A stretch of 64,000 nt of DNA from Przewalskia tangutica. Its lineage: Eukaryota > Streptophyta > Magnoliopsida > Solanales > Solanaceae. Below the pieces are notes generated by a model. It searched no databases, was not told the DNA's origin, and was given only the letters and a program-made list of their open reading frames with translations. Shown here in pieces: positions 23,431-34,200 of the stretch. The stretch covers positions 20,693,501-20,757,500 of the forward strand of contig CM056732.1 in assembly GCA_029844215.1 (NCBI GenBank). The letters run 5' to 3'. Within the stretch, counting starts at the first letter, position 1. The number at the start of each line of letters is the position of its first letter. Both the position numbers and the translations under genes were made by a program.

Positions 23431-24207
23431 TGATTGATGTTATGGGCATGAGACCCATGTTTATATTTTACACTTATAGGCTGCCAGCGATGATGGGATT
23501 CCGCCACACTTTGCTATTTTGTGTGACTTGATCGCGTCTGGATTGGTAGGGTAGTAAATGTGCCCTCGCCCAAGGGCCGGATTTTACTTATGGAAGATAA
23601 GTAAGTTATAGTAATGAACTTAATGAAAATCGTGTACATAAGAATGTGACTATAACTTTTATTGAAAATGGGAAAAGATAATAAGGTATGATTAAGTTCA
23701 TAAGTGGTAATGACACGGCAGGATCTGGTATGTACTTTTTATACTTGTTCCCTGTCATTCTTTTATGCGATTATGATTTGTTTATCAGACGTTATTTCAT
23801 TCCATATTAAATTTTTGTTATCGACCCCGAAGTGCGTTAAATGCCGCAGTTTTAGGTACCAGGTTGGTGATCCTCGCTCTTGGATCTCGGTTGATTTTGA
23901 GAAAGCCCCATTTGCTCGGAGGCTTAGCTCTTGTGCAGTTTTCCACGAGATAGTAGATTCATGTATATTCGTGGTATGGCGGGCCCTGTCACTTGATTAT
24001 TATTCTGAAGTGCGTATTCACATACGTGGTTGTAAGAACCGAGTTGTACTTTTGATTATGTTTATATTATAGAAGCGATCCGACGGCTGCTTTGTAGCGT
24101 TTTATTTACACGTGTTTATGTTGTGTATGTTCACCGCTATTCTCGATGTATACAGGCAGGGTGCCCAGGTAGGGCACCAGTCGCGGCCCCGGGGTCGGGT
24201 CGTGACA

Positions 24208-24392
24208 ACTGTCTTGTCAAATATAGCGTATGCTTCAGAAGCTTCAGCAGAGACTATATGGAGTGTTGTATCCAATACATACTAAATCTTTTCTAATTGC
24301 AATACAAAACACAAATTTCTTAACCAGTCAGGAAAATTGGCTCCATTCGACTTGTTTGTTTCAACCAACATTTTAAGTGACGGGTTCGACAT
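24208..24392 (-). pseudogene. copia-1 gag N-terminus
   Basis: Start ATG at 24392 (minus). Reads MSNPSLKMLVETNKSNG and ANFPDWLRNLCFVLQLEK, the usual beginning of this plant copia gag type, then a stop and AIFDKTV up to the solo LTR. Continues at 19869 once the solo LTR is removed. At least one in-frame stop. Confidence 0.85.
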
Positions 24393-25856
24393 TGTAACGG
24401 AAGAAAACATAGACTTAAAATTAACATTCTAACATAATTTATATTGAACACATTCATTAACTAACTAACATGACCTTTAGTTTAATTAGCTCCCACCATT
24501 TTAACATACTCTTTTATCCTATGAAAGAATACAGACTCATATCAAATACTGTCATAATGGGCCAAGATCCAGACTCATGTTGTCTCCGCATTTGCTGAGG
24601 CTGATAACTTCAACAACATTATTCGGTAGGTCTCTAAACCAATTACAAATAATTTTCAACTCTTGGTTGACCGAATGTTCTAAACAAATGATTTGCGGCC
24701 CTCGGTTTGTCCGACACTGAGGCGCCAAGATAACCTAGCAAGCCAACCCCGTTATGCGACTGCAATTATATATCTAAGTTATCTTTGCCTTCATCGAGCA
24801 AACACTGGGATATAAATACTCACGAAGGTTTATCACCTACTACAATATTTATATGCATCTATGAAAGAGTCCGAGTCCTCGTAGACTTAGAGCAAATGCT
24901 GGGGCATAAATACTGATCTCGACGAAAAGAATTTTGCACCACAATCAATTATAACGGATGACACGTTCATTTTAAATGAGACTTGTATTAAATTTTAGGG
25001 AACATTTTAATTCAGGGTTATATTCAAGATCAACTATCACATGTTTTAAACATTACTCAAAGCATTTAAACATGCATTTGGGCGCTCTCTACCCAAGCAT
25101 GATTGCGGACTCTAAAACTTAGTAAAGTAAATGATGATCATTTAGCACGTAAAAAGTATACCAGCACACTGTGTAATAATAATCATGGATTAAATTTCGA
25201 AAACTGAGATTTCAACTTTACGGGCGTCGAGCGCCGCGCTCGCGCGACGAGCCACGACGTTCTCCGAGGCGCAACGCTAACATGCAAAAATTTGGGTTTC
25301 GTTGCGTGAATTAGGCGCGCGCGCTCGTAAGTCGCGACGCTTGATTCGATAAGTCGAATTTTAAAATGAAGCTTTTAATCACGATTTTGGACAAGAGTCG
25401 CGGCCGCATTAATTCGTATTGGTCTTTGTGAAACCCTAGCGGCTGCTGCGTCTCCTACATAATAGCGGCGTGGCGTCCTTTTAAGAGCGGGCTTCGTGTT
25501 GATTTTCTAAAATTCGTCCAACCCCTAAATCTAATTTAAGGTTCAGATTACGGGTCCTTTACTACCACCCACAATTATCAATAACACACATGTCGACCAT
25601 CATCCATCCCTATACGTTCTTCGCCGTGCACCATGTTCGCAATGAACCGATTTCTGCACAAGGCTCAGTTCGTGCTAGAACGGAATGACTTCCTCGATTT
25701 AGTGTAGTTGATAATTTAGGGTGATTACAAAGGTTAATCGCCCAGTCAAAGTATGTCAGATTTCAAGTAGCCTTGTTTTTAATTCAGATTAAAATCAATT
25801 TTATGTTTAACCCATATTATTATGTCTTTCAATTGTTACGTAACCATTGAACCAGC
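24393..25856 (-). other. copia-1 leader between primer site and gag
   Basis: About 1.46 kb with no ORF of note. Includes a GC-rich, CG-repetitive patch at about 25215-25345 and a pair of similar words (GAGCAAACACTGGGATATAAA near 24798, with a variant near 24892). Long untranslated leaders occur in some plant copia elements; I see no gene. Confidence 0.6.
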
Positions 25857-25872
25857 CTGGGCTCTGATACCA
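25857..25872 (-). other. copia-1 primer binding site
   Basis: Minus strand TGGTATCAGAGCCCAG, a good match to the 3' end of plant initiator-Met tRNA. It fixes the orientation of copia-1 and places the 5' LTR immediately to the right. Confidence 0.88.
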
Positions 25873-25883
25873 CCGTAGAAATT

Positions 25884-26470
25884 TGTTGGGTCTAAAACAC
25901 ACAAGTAAGACACAACAAAAGTTTAAAATTTTGTTAACTTAGTTTCCCCAACAAATTCGTCTGGTATGATTATGTTACAACTAATCAGCAAAGACACAAG
26001 AAAACTTACTGTTTATGTTTCTGATCTACTCTTAAAAGGTGCACAATTGTCGCTTTCGGTGCAAATCTTGCTTGATATATTCCTGTCGGAAAATTTAGGA
26101 AATCTTGGCAAAGATTTGAAAGAATTTTAATATCTGAACTCTGAGTTTAGAAAGTAAGAATTGAGTAACCTAAAATTATAGATCGTGCTAAATATATAGG
26201 GAAGGAGAAAACGAAATCAGACTTTGAAAAATCATTTCCATGTACTGCAAGATTTTAAGAATAAAATAATTACAACTATAAACTACAAAGTGAAAACAAC
26301 TGATAAGATAATATTCTTGTACACAATTAGATATCCCCAAAGTCAAATAATACTAAAACTGCCACCAATCCCCTATCCCCCACCCCAAAATAAAATATGG
26401 AAAATAGAAATTAGTGTGTCTTACCATCCAGAATAATTACTAAATTCCAATATCTATCAAACAAACAGTG
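25884..26470 (-). repeat. copia-1 5' LTR (right boundary approximate)
   Basis: On the minus strand the LTR should end ...ACCCAACA at 25884, 11 bases before the primer site. A TATATATTTAG box on the minus strand near 26190 is a plausible promoter. The outer end is not certain: a TGTTTGTTTG-like start near 26468 (minus) fits, but no second LTR is in the window to compare. The 70-codon plus-strand ORF here is not credible. Confidence 0.6.
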
Positions 26471-26567
26471 CTTAAACAGAAAACGACCGTCCTCATGTTG
26501 TTGTATCATTCGTCACCGGTCATACACGAGGGTTCACTTTTTTATCCTTGGTCATGTTCCTTGTTTA

Positions 26568-26845
26568 GTAGGCGTTTCACCATAAAAAAGATAAATATTT
26601 TTTATTTTATTTGAAATTTTGAAGTTAGTGTTAAAAATAGAGTTGTGTTTCGTTATAATTTTTATAAAGATTTTTTTTTATTTGATTGTATTGAAATTGA
26701 AAAAGTGAGAATATTGTTTTGGATATTTTTCAAATTTAAATACAATTTAAAGTTTTATTTAAAATTCATGGCCAAATACTGATTTTCAAATAAAGTGAAT
26801 TTTTTTTTAGGAAAAAGTGAAAAATTCTAATGGTCAAACGACTCC
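26568..26845. mobile_element. Harbinger/Tourist-like MITE
   Basis: 278 bp, AT-rich, flanked by TTA (26565-26567 and 26846-26848). Ends are imperfect inverted repeats: left GTAGGCGTTTCACCAT, right (complement) GGAGTCGTTTGACCAT. TTA duplication plus these ends suggests a PIF/Harbinger-type MITE. Confidence 0.7.
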
Positions 26846-26848
26846 TTA

Positions 26849-26962
26849 GTTATTAATTTTGAGATAAATTATATCAAGATTAAAGATAGTACAAACTAAA
26901 CAATTAATAAAAGATAATAGTCAGAATAACTAATCTCAGTTGTCTTTAAACCAAACGACCCC
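26849..26962. mobile_element. second Harbinger-like MITE end (truncated)
   Basis: Right end reads CCAAACGACCCC followed by TTA (26963-26965), the complement of the common terminus GGGGTCGTTTGG. No matching left terminus; the neighbour MITE may have replaced it. Confidence 0.55.
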
Positions 26963-27059
26963 TTAGTATTTTCCCGGAAGATCTTGAAAAAGAAATTTTA
27001 TTAATTAAAATAAAGAAATGGTATATTAGTATAATTAATTAGTGTTACTCTATTTCTAA

Positions 27060-27252
27060 CTCTTAAGTACAACATATACATACATGCTTCTTCTTTGTTA
27101 CACCTTTCTCTTTTGGGGGTTTCTCATTTTCACATATAAAATCAAGAATTATTGTGTCATGGCCGCCTGAACTCTTTTTCATCTCATAAATACCTACCCA
27201 CCTATCATTTTAACACTTTCTTGACTTTTCCCAATTTGACCATAATTTAAAG
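27060..27252 (+). promoter_or_regulatory. putative promoter/5' UTR exon of the DENN gene
   Basis: Pyrimidine-rich stretch with TTTAAAG|GTAACA at 27247-27258, a good splice donor (GT at 27253). With the acceptor TTTCTTTGTAG ending at 28282 this gives a 1030-bp intron in the 5' UTR. The transcription start is not resolved; candidate TATA-like words lie near 27068. Inferred from splice signals only. Confidence 0.5.
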
Positions 27253-27722
27253 GTAACATTTTTTTCTCTTTATTTTGCATTTATGTGACATATTTTCATG
27301 TGGGTATTTCTTGATTTTTGATCTCTTTGATGTTTACGTCTTGTTTCCTTTTTTGGGATTTTTTTGATGGTTTGATTTGGATTGTTAAAGGATTTTGGTT
27401 AAACCCAAGTTAATGTTTATGGGGTTTTCTTTATATGTTGAAATTTAGTTTAAAGATTTTTTGCACCTTAAGTAAGAATTAGTTCACACAAGTGGCCAAC
27501 TTTATGTGCTTTTTTCAGCTATGATATACTTATAACTGTTGTATGGATTTGATAATGGATGGATTAGAAGTATAACTGGAGCTATATGTTGAATTTTCTG
27601 TGCACGACGCGCATAGTGATAAAGGACTGTCCTAAAGTAATTTGTGATTAGTCCTGAGGACAGCTTTGATGATCTATACTATGATAGAGATCATTTTTTA
27701 AGGAAAAGATTGTTTTGATATA

Positions 27723-27956
27723 CTCCCTCCGTCCTATTTTATAGAGCGTGTTTGACTGTGCATGGAGTTTAAGAAAGGAAGACTTTTGAAATTTGTGGTA
27801 AAAAACAAGTCTTAGATATTTTGGTGGCCATAAATCATCTCATAAAGTTAAATTATTTCTAAATATATAAATAAATTGTTTCTAAATATTGAAAAGTCTC
27901 ATTTTTTGTGACTGATCAAAAAGGGAAGGGTGTCATATAAAATGGGATGGAGGGAG
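27723..27956. mobile_element. Stowaway MITE in the 5' UTR intron
   Basis: CTCCCTCCGTCCTATTTTAT at the left end and its near-complement (AAAATGGGATGGAGGGAG) at the right, 234 bp, flanked by TA (27721-27722, 27957-27958). This is the classic Tc1/mariner-derived Stowaway structure. Confidence 0.93.
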
Positions 27957-28292
27957 TAGTAACTACCGTAGTTATATTGTTTCCGACTGCTGGGTTGCTA
28001 TGAAGTATTTGTCAATTTTATGTTAACATTTGGTAAATTATTTTCCATTGTTTGGTGATACACAGCTATATCTTAATTAGAAGGCATAAAATGAATAATC
28101 ATGGACATCATACTATGCTTCTTCAGTAAGGACTATCTTACACTGGTTGGGTTGTTACTTCATTTGGTTTTCGGTGTAGTGTGCTTTAGCATTCAATCTG
28201 CACGAAAATGCAAGCATATTTACTTTTTAATTTTTATTACTGAAATCACATCCTGTGAGTTTATTTTTGCTTTTCTTTGTAGAAGAGGGAAG

Positions 28293-31200
28293 ATGGAGAA
28301 TATTGAAGAGTCAGGTAGCCCTGGTTGGGGTGCATCCTTTTTTCAAACAACGGAAGATGTTGCAAGAGCTGTTGCTGCTGCTGCAGCTGCCGTTCGGTCT
28401 CCACGACCTTCTGTGGTATATTCATCTAAAGAGGATAGTGGTAGTCAGCTTCAGAAACTTCAGCGTTCAGTAACTAGATTGATGAAAGGCTTGTCCAGTC
28501 CCCCTGAAATTAAAAGTGGAGCCTACAACCCGGAGATACTAACTAGCCTAAAGCGTCAGTGGGCTAGGTTTCAGTTGCAATCCCTGGTATGCTATATGCC
28601 TAAACCTGGAGCTTTCTTCCGAATGCTAAAATGCAGCAAATTAAGTTAGACATTTTCCTCCTCAAGATCTAATTCTGGTTTTAATGGCATTTTCTCCAAA
28701 TGCTATTTTGTTCCTATATTTTTTCCAAATTAATTACTAATTCCAGCTTGAAGTTTTGATGATGGTGAATGATAGACTAAACTCCTGGATTTGATGGTTA
28801 AATGTAGTTTTCAATTATGCTACGAGTGCAGAGTTCTTTTGGTTTTGTTAGATAATTATATCATGTAAGCTTGTAGGATCATAGAGTTTGGAAAGAACCA
28901 TCAAGGCTTTTTGAGAGCATGGTGGTTGTTGGACTCCATCCTAGCTGTGATATTCAAGAACTTCAAAGGCTTTATTTTTCAAGAAAGCTAGATGGTCCAG
29001 GGAGATTGAGAAGCGCACTTGGCGGTCAAAGTCAATCACGCGTGGAACCTAACCTTGAGCCTCAGGTGTTGATTTCTTGTAGGGTTTAATTTGCATGGAG
29101 TTAGAACTGTATAATCGTCATGGACTATAAGATGTTACTTCTTTGGGTTTCAGGTCTTGTTTGTTTACCCTCCAGAGAAGCAACTGCCACTGAAATACAA
29201 AGATCTTCTGTCATTCTGCTTTCCAGCAGGAGTAGAGGTTGGGTTATCCCTATCAGCCCCCTTTTCCCCTTTAATTTGACATGTATATCTGATGTTGTTG
29301 TGGAATATTTAGGTAGTTTCCTCTGTAATGTTGATATATAGGGGAGATTTATTTTGAAGTTTTGAATGCGGTGGCACTTGGCCAACTTCTGTAAAGAGTT
29401 AGATGTAGAAAGCAAAAAAAAATTGGTTTGAAGCATACAACATATTATAGGTGATGGATCACTCATCTTGGAATTACATATACCTGTTAATACCTTCCTT
29501 AGGTAAGAAAAAAAAAGAAACATAAAGAAAAGGACTAGTTGATTTAAGATAAAAGCAAGTAAGCAACTAAGTGAGGCATCAATTTCCTTTCCGTATCAAG
29601 AGACAAAAAGATACAATTTTAATTATAGCTTGAACTTGGAATGTATTTTAGACCAGGCTAAACAATATTGTCTCTCCTATTACATCTCTACCTTCTATAT
29701 TCAGCCGTACTTGCAGTGGGTCTTTTCTGATGGTTAAAAAATGGTGCATCTGATTACAGGTTCATGCTGTTGAGAGAACTCCATCAATGAGTGAGTTAAA
29801 CGAAATACTTCTTGGTCAGGTAGTGATGCTTCCTTTCTATATTGACCTCTGAAGTGATAATTGCAATCAAATTCCTGTAAGAAAAGTCAAACTGTAGCGA
29901 AGTTTACTGCCAAGAAGAAGCTGATTAGAATACTCTCTAAAAAAAGTGTCTCAATACATTATTTGACGACTAGATATCCATAGAGGAAAGACATAGGCTT
30001 TATGCAGGTGCAAGGATATTTTTTCAGAAACCTTTTTAAGCATATATGCGTTTTGTGGCTATTCTGAACTAGAAGCTGGATTTTCTAGGTTCCATTAATG
30101 GACCATATTTCTGTCGGTTCTATTCTTGGACCAGATTTAGGCTTCTTGTAGAAACAAGGATGTAAAAATTAATGAAGGCATGATTTATTATCTGCTATAT
30201 GGTGTATTTTCAAACTTTAGTGACTTTCTCTATGATACATGGGACGAATTCCCTTTTTTCTTTGCTTATGGCATCAAGTAACTTTAAATGGTTAGCTCTT
30301 TTATATCTGCAATGCAGTTGGATGTATATATTCTCCCGCCTCCCTAAAATAACCCTTAGATGAACATGTTACTCCTCCAATGATTTCCTGAGCTAGAGTA
30401 GTCTATCGCGTATTTAAAAGAAGTTTCTTTCCATTCCAAGAGAATACTGTAATAACATTAAGGAAATTGCTTTACTGTCCAATTGTTTAGTTTCCATTAG
30501 AAAGACAACTATATATTTGTAAGTCTTTTGTCATCCATCTAATAATTATCAATCTAACTTCAGTGTTTTGGTATGTAAATTTGTTTTTGTGGTGTAATAC
30601 AACATTTACTGTATTCAGTTATACGTGTTAATGTGCTGCTACTTTTCCAGGAACACCTTAAACAAAATGATCTATCCTTTGTGTTCCGGCTTCAGGTATC
30701 CCGTCTGACATTCTGCTTCAATGCATTCATGTATGTGAGATCCGCCTTGCATTATAACATCATATGACCCTTCACAGATCTGACCAGTCAACTTCTAATT
30801 GGTTTCTTTTTGTTAATGAACATAAGATTAATTTGCACATGGAACTGTTTTGGATTTCATTTTCTATCTATGCCTACGTTATTAAACTACAGTACTTTAC
30901 GATCGTTTTGATCTTTAGTAGTCTGCTTTTTATTGTTAAATAGGTTCCTGTAGCCTGTAGGTATGTGCAATGAGAATATGCAACGTACTTGAAAATACAA
31001 CAGTAAGAAGTGCCTTACATTTTCAGGTGTAGCCTATATATTCGTCACCAACATTAAGTAACTCGTTAACATCAAGTGACTTTTTAAAAGGAAACACCAG
31101 TAAGAAGTAGCTTTCAACTTCCATTCCCATTCTGTGCTAGATGTGCCGGCTTTGGCTTTATAAACAGGGCGATTTCTTTTCACTTTTTCTGTCCGTTTCT

Positions 31201-34200
31201 CATCTAATGTAAAAATATAGGAGCAATTAGATAAAGAAATTGGTGGTTGACCAGTTGGAGTATGTATTTTAACTCAAGTTTCTCGATGTAGGTTGCTGAT
31301 AATTCAACTCTATACGGTTGCTGTGTTTTAGTTGAGGAAATGGTTCAAAAACCCTCTGGATTGCTTTCCATGATTTCAGATGGACAACATGCCAGCTTGA
31401 GTATTAGCCGCCAAATTTTAACAACACGCCGCTGTTATTGCATTCTTTCCAGACTTCCATTTTTTGATCTTCACTTTGGTGTATTAAATAGGTTCGTTTC
31501 TCTTTCGGTTGAATTTTCTAGATTGTCCAGTTCTTTTTGTTGTTAAAACATGATGGATGTAATTTAGGGAATCGTGTTGGCAATAGTCCCTTAGTGTTCA
31601 ATTACGTGGATGCTTCTATTGTGTGCTTATTAATTAGCAGCAAACGTTGAGAGATCTATTTTGTCGATAGTGCTTTATCTGAAGTAATGAGTGTCCCAAC
31701 CCCCAGTTCTCCCTGGCAATATAGGCAAGACCAATGTATCTGCTAACAATGGGATAGCTACTGGATTTACTGATACCTTCGCAAGGTTTCTCTTGCTCAT
31801 ATGATGAACTTCCTATCAGCTTTGTTCAAAACAATATGATTAACTTCTTATCAGCTTCAATTCTTGTGAATCTTATTAGAGGTTGCCAGCATGTACAAAG
31901 ATGATCAACATTTCAGATAAACGAGCCTAGGGAGAGTAAGGTGACCTTGAAGCAGAAATGAAATGTTGGCTAATTTTTACGCTGAAATTCATCTGGGAAA
32001 TAGGCTTGCTGTATCAAACATTTGAGCAACATCTTAAATAGTTCAATAGTATTTTATTTGGCTACTTAGATACTTAAAGGAATCAGAAGCATAATACAAT
32101 TAGAAGATTTCAGCTCTTTGGCCATTTGAGGACTTAATAAAAGAGAACTCTTGAGAAAGTCATGAAGGAAATATTCCTTAGGTGCTTGCCTACCTTAACA
32201 TTTGCTTGTAAAAATGATCACGATCAAGAAGAAGCATTATACCAGCTTCCGGTGCTTGCTATGACTAGTCTATATATGTGTAGAATAGGTAAATGTATGG
32301 CTTAACTTTGGGAGATTCTTCATAAGTCATTGCTGTTATTGCTCTGTTGCTAGTGCCTGCTGAGACACTGTTTGTTATTTATCCATTTTCTAGCATTTTC
32401 ACTGAAGAAAGGTTGGAGCGGTTAACGAAGCAAGTTGGTGATCTTGATTTTGATTCACTTGTGATTGATGATAAGGAAGAAAATTTGGAAGAAAATCCTC
32501 CCAGCAGATCATTGGAAGAAACATCTCAGTACGTCCTGAATGGCACTGTAGAAAATCCCCAACCAATCACTGCTGATTCTGTAATTAGTGGAACCGTGGG
32601 TGACAAGTCTCAGCTGGAGAATAGAGTTGCAGAAGGGGACATACTCCCAAAGAAAGATGAAAGTGATAACAAGGCATGTATGGTTGATAATGACGTAGAT
32701 TTTACTAATACAGAATTTATACTTCGAAGGCAAGTCCCTGAAGCTTCTGATAATTCCACTGATGATAACAAACAACTGGTGGAAAAGGATGTACCAAATG
32801 CTGTTTTGCCACTTTTAAGATATCATCAGTGCGAAAGTTCTGAATCTTCCTCTAGGTATATGACTTCCTATTTGGCTCTTAGTACAATTTTTTCTTTCCG
32901 ATCTGTCTCATAAATTTGTGACCCTTTTGCTCTGCGCTTTATTTATTTTGTCCAAAATATTGAGAGAACATCTTACTGCAAGTTGGTACTTTTGTCGGCA
33001 AATCCTACCTCTATGAAACACTTTTAGTTCTGTATACAGCTTCCAGGGCTCTCCAAGTGAAGATAGACACTTCAGAAGTGATTTTGATGAAACCGAAACT
33101 GAGGAAGCATCCTTTTCTGGTCAAGATGATTCAAGCCAGCATAGTGATATTGTAGAATGGGCAAAGGTTTGAATCTTATTTGGCACATACCCAGTAAAAA
33201 AATTCAAGTTATGGCTTGTCATTAGTGGCTTATTTAGGTCTCCTCTGACCCCTTCATTCTCCTTCACCTTCCAGGCCAAAAATCATGGATCTTTGCAGAT
33301 ACTATGTGAATATTACAAGCTAAAATGTCTTGCAAGGGGCTCAACAATTAAGTTCCATCCTCTGGATCACCTTCATCCTTTAGAATATTATAGACCTGAT
33401 GAAGCACTTTTACATGTTGCTGGATCGACAATTGACTTAAAATCATGCAGTACAAGTTTGGAACTAGCAGAGGTAATTTTTTTTTTGGCGATTGATGGTC
33501 TTATTATATCTTCATCACTGAAGAGTGAAGTAGAGGGGGTGGGTTGAGAGATGTCATGTTTTATGGTTGAGAAAATGGTTTATCCAGCTAGCTATTCCTT
33601 CCAGTAATTGGTATTCTATGCATTATCAGCTTATGTTGATTTGATTTCTATAATACAGGCTCACAATGCACTCATGGTGGAAGAGGAATCAACTGCGTTG
33701 TCAGTTTGGGCTGTTGCATGCTTATGTGGCTCATTGCGGCTTGAGCATGTGCGTGGTGATACTGTCCATCTATACAACCTAAATATAGCCATGCAATTGA
33801 ATGATTGACAAACTAATTTGTCTACTTGACTATAATAAGTGTCAAACCAAGACTACTATAAAGCTTTTGACCTTTCTCAGAAATGATTGCCTCTTTGTCA
33901 CCAAATTTCTTTATAAAGAACTGCAATGCCAGATGGCTTAATGTCATCCACATCAACTATTGACATTGAATAGGTAGGTTCTGATTTAAAGAGAAAAATG
34001 TGGGCATTGAAATCATAGTTGTAGACAGGAACATGTATGCTATGCTCCAATCTTGACTTAACGTAATGGGTTTGAACTTTCAAGTGGAAAACCATTGCAG
34101 AAAATTGGCTCGCAGCACGAACATGAATTTACCAGAATATGTTTGCAAATAATGCTCAACATGTTAAAAGGGTAAAATGACCATTTTTTTATAACATGAT

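Larger units (their letters stand above)
19875..24207 (+). mobile_element. 4.3-kb solo LTR of a gypsy-type element
   Basis: Starts TGTTACACCCCG, ends GTCGTGACA, flanked by ACTGT duplications, with no primer site, polypurine tract or coding region: a solo LTR left by recombination between the two LTRs of an element inserted in copia-1. Its architecture echoes the gypsy-A LTR (GTGTAATCCC palindrome near 20951, the GGTGGCAAAGT word near 21048, a CCCCGAAGTGCGTT-like stretch near 23825, the ending). Length is unusual for one LTR because two tandem arrays are included. Confidence 0.88.

Noticed and set aside
25215..25345. GC-rich patch as a CpG-island promoter
   Set aside because: Sits inside the copia-1 leader with no gene start nearby; plants do not use CpG islands in that sense.
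28255..28473. 72-codon ORF starting MSLFLL
   Set aside because: Out of frame with the DENN exon that continues into the next exons; no conservation expected.
29120..29523. ORFs at 29120 (+) and 29125 (-)
   Set aside because: They span an exon plus intron sequence of the DENN gene; the true exon is 29154-29237.
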